Positions 6,738-9,250 of a stretch of 9,250 nt of DNA are shown in pieces (positions within the stretch are counted from its first letter, which is position 1; each line of letters opens with the position of its first letter). The notes beneath the pieces are model-generated. The model did not search any database. It was not told the origin of the DNA and worked only from the letters and a program-made list of their open reading frames with translations. The translations under genes were made by a program, and so were the position numbers. The DNA lies in the NCBI GenBank assembly GCA_002684755.1, contig NYVS01000174.1:1-9250 (forward strand). Reading direction: 5' to 3'. The stretch is from Phycisphaerae bacterium. Lineage in GTDB: Bacteria > Planctomycetota > Phycisphaerae > Phycisphaerales > SM1A02.

Positions 6738-7904
6738 GTGACCTTCTCCATCTTCCTGCTGCTGACCATGGTCGCCGCGATCGGTGTCGCGAGACTGCTC
6801 CGAGGACTCGGGCTCCCGGGCGCCCGGATCATCGGTGGCCTGGTGGTGGGGATCATCCTCGGCCCCGTGGTGCTCGGGCGGATCGCCCCGAACGACTGGA
6901 TCCGCATCGTGATGGGCGGCCAGATGGAACGGGCTCGGATCCAGGAGGTCGAGCGGGACCACGCCGCCTGGCGATTCGCCGCCGCCACCGTGCCCCTGTC
7001 GCCGGAGGATTTCGCCGCGGAGGCGGTGCGGCATCGAGCCGAACTCGGACCGCTCGAAGCCCGACTCCAGGCGGTGGAGACCACGCATTCGCGTCCCTGG
7101 ACGGTCCTGAGCATCCTCCTCGCCGCTGGTGCCGCCGCTTGTGGACGGGCATCGCGACGCCCGCTGGAGCCGACGCCGAACCGAGAGGACTCGGTCGCCG
7201 CGGGATCCTGGGCGGCCTTGTTTCCCGCCCTCGCCACCTGGGCCGTCTTCGCGCTGACCGGCCGGGACGCCTTCGGTCCCGAGGCGATGTTCACCGCCGC
7301 CGCGGTCGGGATCGCGGCCTGGTCGATCGAATCACGGGATCGACGCCTCGCGGGCGACGCTTCGGCGTTTCTCGAACGGGCGTCATCGACGGCGATCTGG
7401 ATCGCCTGCGGAATCGCCGCGATCGCAGCCTGGAAGAGCGGAACCGGATGGGGCGTCGCGGGCGTCTGCGCGCTGCCGATGTTCATCCCCATCGTCCGCC
7501 AGCCCGGTTTTCGTCGAGGCTTCCGGCGCCTCCGCGACGAGGCGCTCCTGCCATCGCTCGCCGCCGTCTGCGTGCTTCGCAGCGAGTTCCTCCTCGACGT
7601 CCCCTGGGGCCTGACCCTTGTCCTCATCGTCATCGCGGGCGACGGACGGTGGTTCGGCTGGTATGCCGGCCTCCGACTCTCGAATGCGCCGGCCGCCTCA
7701 CCGCTCCGAGCGTCGCTCTCGATCACCGACGTCGCCGGACCTCAACTCGCGGTCGCCGCGACGGCGACGGCGCTCGGCGTGATCGGACCCGGCGTCGGAT
7801 TCGCGTTGGTGATCGCGGCAGCCGCCGTCGATCTCACGTCCCCGCTGAGAAGACACATCGCCCGAAGCGTCGAACGCCCGGGCGATGAAGACATTTCTGT
7901 TTGA
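6738..7904 (+). CDS. Polytopic membrane protein, divergent CPA2 antiporter-like
   Basis: A 388-residue protein from a GTG start with GAGG 6 bases upstream; the ATG at 6768 would cut the first helix. Helices near 3-21 and 30-49 carry GLPGARIIGGLVVGIILGP, which resembles the first two helices of CPA2 cation:proton antiporters. A charged, probably helical soluble stretch follows (52-118). Further hydrophobic segments lie near 121-137, 155-174, 184-197, 217-233, 237-253, 268-281, 290-302, 334-348 and 351-366. The end, with GWYAGLRLS, SITDVAGPQLAVAA and a final helix closing LTSPL, aligns by eye with the CPA2 C-terminal part (normally NTRG-E--). I see no intramembrane ND or DD pair as in active antiporters. 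So it may be a diverged or non-transporting relative. No TrkA-N domain follows. The gene converges on the peroxidase gene with 9 bp between stops. Confidence 0.75.
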   Translation: MTFSIFLLLTMVAAIGVARLLRGLGLPGARIIGGLVVGIILGPVVLGRIAPNDWIRIVMGGQMERARIQEVERDHAAWRFAAATVPLSPEDFAAEAVRHRAELGPLEARLQAVETTHSRPWTVLSILLAAGAAACGRASRRPLEPTPNREDSVAAGSWAALFPALATWAVFALTGRDAFGPEAMFTAAAVGIAAWSIESRDRRLAGDASAFLERASSTAIWIACGIAAIAAWKSGTGWGVAGVCALPMFIPIVRQPGFRRGFRRLRDEALLPSLAAVCVLRSEFLLDVPWGLTLVLIVIAGDGRWFGWYAGLRLSNAPAASPLRASLSITDVAGPQLAVAATATALGVIGPGVGFALVIAAAAVDLTSPLRRHIARSVERPGDEDISV

Positions 7905-7913
7905 CCGACTCGC

Positions 7914-8588
7914 TCAGTAGCTCGAGGACGTCGTCTGCTTCTTGGATCCGGACTTCTTGGCCCCGGACTTCTTGGATCCGGACTTCGCGGCGGCGGTCTT
8001 CTTGATCGCCTTCTCGACCGTCGCCTTGAACTGCGAGCTTCCGGGGTCCGCCCGGCTGTCGAAGAACTCGATGGTGGTGCCGTCCGCATGCACGAGGTAC
8101 TTGCAGAAGTTCCAACCGGGAAGCTTGCCGGTCCGGGTTCCGAGGAACTCGTAGACCGGGCTCTGACCCTTGCCGGGCTTCACCGACACCTTCGACATCA
8201 TTGGAAAGTCCACGCCGTACTTCGACGAACAGAAGGACTTGATCTCGGTGTCCGTTCCGGGCTCCTGTCCTCCAAAGTCGTTGCAGGGGAACCCGACGAT
8301 CAGGAGGCCCTGATCCTTGAACTGATCCTGCAGCGCCTGGAGTCCCGCGTACTGCCGCGTGAACCCGCACCGACTGGCCACGTTGACCACCAGGATCGTC
8401 TTGCCCTTCCAGTCCTCGAACTTGATGTCCTTGCCGTCGATGGTCTTCGCCTGCAGGTCGAACATGGTCTTGTCGTTCCACTTCTCCCGGAGCTCCGGGG
8501 TCACGGGCATGGACTGCGAGCAGGCGATGCCCGCGATCGAAAGGACGACGCCGGCGATGGTCGAGGTGAGTCGGCTCTGGATGGTCAT
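7914..8588 (-). CDS. Exported glutathione peroxidase-like thiol peroxidase
   Basis: A 224-residue member of the glutathione peroxidase family. The peroxidatic Cys74 lies in NVASRCGFT. The tetrad partners are Gln108 (GGQEP) and Trp159-Asn160 (GWNF). FPCNDFGGQEPGT (100-112) differs from the usual FPCNQF by Asp. Cys120 in IKSFC sits where yeast Gpx3 has its resolving cysteine, so a thioredoxin-dependent mechanism on hydroperoxides is likely. Residues 1-23 form a signal peptide ending GIAC; Cys23 could be lipidated, but Gly at -3 is a poor lipobox, so Sec cleavage is equally possible. Residues 196-224 add a tail of SGSKK/SGAKK repeats not found in ordinary family members. The ATG at 8588 has only a weak GGAA upstream; it is chosen for the signal peptide. 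The gene stands alone, 224 bp after glmS. Confidence 0.92.
   Translation of the reverse strand: MTIQSRLTSTIAGVVLSIAGIACSQSMPVTPELREKWNDKTMFDLQAKTIDGKDIKFEDWKGKTILVVNVASRCGFTRQYAGLQALQDQFKDQGLLIVGFPCNDFGGQEPGTDTEIKSFCSSKYGVDFPMMSKVSVKPGKGQSPVYEFLGTRTGKLPGWNFCKYLVHADGTTIEFFDSRADPGSSQFKATVEKAIKKTAAAKSGSKKSGAKKSGSKKQTTSSSY
7938..7982 (-). repeat. Three 15-bp tandem repeats in the peroxidase tail
   Basis: Units at 7938-7952, 7953-7967 and 7968-7982 are head to tail. The first and third (CTTCTTGGATCCGGA on plus) are identical; the middle differs at two adjacent positions. Read on the minus strand they encode SGSKK, SGAKK, SGSKK. The length is a multiple of three, so copy-number change would keep the frame. 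Confidence 0.9.
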
Positions 8589-8640
8589 GGTCGGTTCCGG
8601 GGTTGACGGGGTTGAATGGTTCGCGGAGGGTCGCTCACAC

Positions 8641-8670
8641 GGAACAGTTTCGTTCCTCCACCCTCGTGGA
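8641..8670. promoter_or_regulatory. Two adjacent short inverted repeats upstream of the peroxidase
   Basis: GGAAC (8641-8645) and GTTCC (8652-8656) are complementary across 6 bases. Directly after, TCCAC (8657-8661) and GTGGA (8666-8670) are complementary across 4 bases. They lie about 53 to 82 bases before the peroxidase start codon, where an operator or leader hairpin could be. Each stem is only 5 bp and there is no T tract, so they are not terminators. A regulatory role is a guess. Confidence 0.2.
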
Positions 8671-8693
8671 TTCCCAAAATAGCGACCTCGTCA

Positions 8694-8813
8694 TCACTGA
8701 TATCGCGGATTTCGGCGTTCGTACACCTTCACGCGAAGCACCCGCGCGGCCGACAGCGCCCGTCTGAGCGGATTCCTCGGCCTCACCATCGAAAATCGCA
8801 ACCTCATCGCCAT
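8694..8813 (-). CDS. Possible 39-residue Arg-rich small protein overlapping glmS stop
   Basis: An ORF of 39 codons plus TGA begins with an ATG that shares its A with the glmS stop codon (TGATG at 8815-8811), the arrangement typical of translational reinitiation. The product starts [20 protein letters not shown] and ends ERRNPRYQ. It holds 11 Arg and 1 Lys, with only one acidic residue, and has no membrane segment or cysteine. No separate Shine-Dalgarno is clear; a second ATG two codons in is an alternative start. I recognise no family. It fills about half of the 224-bp gap before the peroxidase gene. Arg-rich short ORFs arise easily by chance in GC-rich DNA, so this is only a candidate. Confidence 0.35.
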   Translation of the reverse strand: MAMRLRFSMVRPRNPLRRALSAARVLRVKVYERRNPRYQ

Positions 8814-9250
8814 CACTCGACGGTGACGCTCTTCGCGAGATTCCGGGGCTTGTCGACGTCCTTGCCCCGAAGCACCGCGGCGTGATACGCCAGCAGCTGC
8901 AAGGGAATCACCGAGACCAGCGGCTGGAGCGGTTCGATGACGTCGGGGACGTAGAAGACCGCCTCGCACAATCGCGAGATCTCCTGATCGCCTTCGGTCG
9001 CGACCGCGATGACGTGACCGCCGCGGCTTCGGACCTCCTCGATGTTCGAGACGACCTTCTCGTACTGGCTGTTGCGGGTCGCGATGAACACCACCGGCAT
9101 GCCCTCGTCGATCAGGGCGATCGGCCCGTGCTTCATCTCCGCCGCGGGCATCCCTTCGGCGTGGATGTAGCTGATCTCCTTCAACTTGAGCGCGCCTTCC
9201 ATCGCCACGGGGTAGTTCACGCCGCGTCCGAGGAACAGCCAGTTCTCGCG
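8813..9250 (-). CDS. glmS: Glutamine-fructose-6-phosphate aminotransferase, C-terminal part
   Basis: The last 145 residues of GlmS; the frame is open to the window edge. GlmS turns fructose-6-phosphate and glutamine into glucosamine-6-phosphate, the entry step of UDP-GlcNAc and peptidoglycan or LPS sugar synthesis, in the cytoplasm. The visible part belongs to the second SIS (isomerase) domain: [59 protein letters not shown], and the near-invariant end [15 protein letters not shown]. The Glu of LKLKEISY, the His of KHGP and the Lys of LAKS match E. coli Glu488, His504 and Lys603 of the isomerase site. The N-terminal glutaminase domain and the 5' leader, where a glmS ribozyme would be, are outside the window. 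No clear terminator follows. Confidence 0.96.
   Translation of the reverse strand, partial: RENWLFLGRGVNYPVAMEGALKLKEISYIHAEGMPAAEMKHGPIALIDEGMPVVFIATRNSQYEKVVSNIEEVRSRGGHVIAVATEGDQEISRLCEAVFYVPDVIEPLQPLVSVIPLQLLAYHAAVLRGKDVDKPRNLAKSVTVE

Noticed and set aside
6648..7088. N-terminal extension of the DUF3352-like protein up to 7088
   Set aside because: The extension is antisense to the membrane protein gene, lacks any family pattern, and would bury the signal peptide; the ATG at 6647 has a good ribosome binding site.

Overview
The window is GC-rich bacterial DNA with short intergenic gaps. It most likely comes from a planctomycete, perhaps of the Phycisphaerae. The pointers are the C-terminus of a DUF1501 protein of the kind abundant in Planctomycetota, a large secreted DUF3352-like protein, and loosely organised gene order. 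This placement is inference; the window carries no rRNA or similar marker.

Layout, left to right. The plus strand opens with the 3' end of a DUF1501 gene (2-238). It converges on a minus-strand DUF1476 gene (326-646), related to the zeta inhibitor subunit of alphaproteobacterial F1-ATPase. Next on the minus strand are tRNA-Ala(GGC) (844-916) with its own terminator and a plausible promoter, a secreted S9 prolyl-oligopeptidase-family peptidase (1046-3337), and thioredoxin trxA (3464-3793) with a very clear intrinsic terminator. Then come folP, dihydropteroate synthase (3979-4872), and a 592-residue secreted DUF3352-like protein (4869-6647). The last two overlap as ATGA and are probably translationally coupled. 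A 90-bp divergent spacer separates this pair from a plus-strand polytopic membrane protein with CPA2-antiporter features (6738-7904). That gene converges within 9 bp on an exported glutathione peroxidase-like protein with a repetitive basic tail (7914-8588). The window ends in the 3' part of glmS (8813-9250). A possible 39-codon Arg-rich ORF starts at the glmS stop codon.

Function. Most genes are housekeeping: folate synthesis, amino-sugar synthesis, thiol redox, peptide hydrolysis, tRNA. TrxA and the Cys-type peroxidase belong to one thiol-peroxidase chemistry, but TrxA lacks a signal peptide and the peroxidase has one, so direct partnership is not assured. I see no phage, insertion sequence, CRISPR array or defence island, and no clearly new multi-gene system. 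The observations most worth checking are the zeta-subunit homologue outside its usual phylum, the rearranged CPA2-like membrane protein, the folP coupling to a secreted protein, the glmS-overlapping small ORF, the basic-repeat tail of the peroxidase, and a 23-bp motif that occurs upstream of both the tRNA and trxA.
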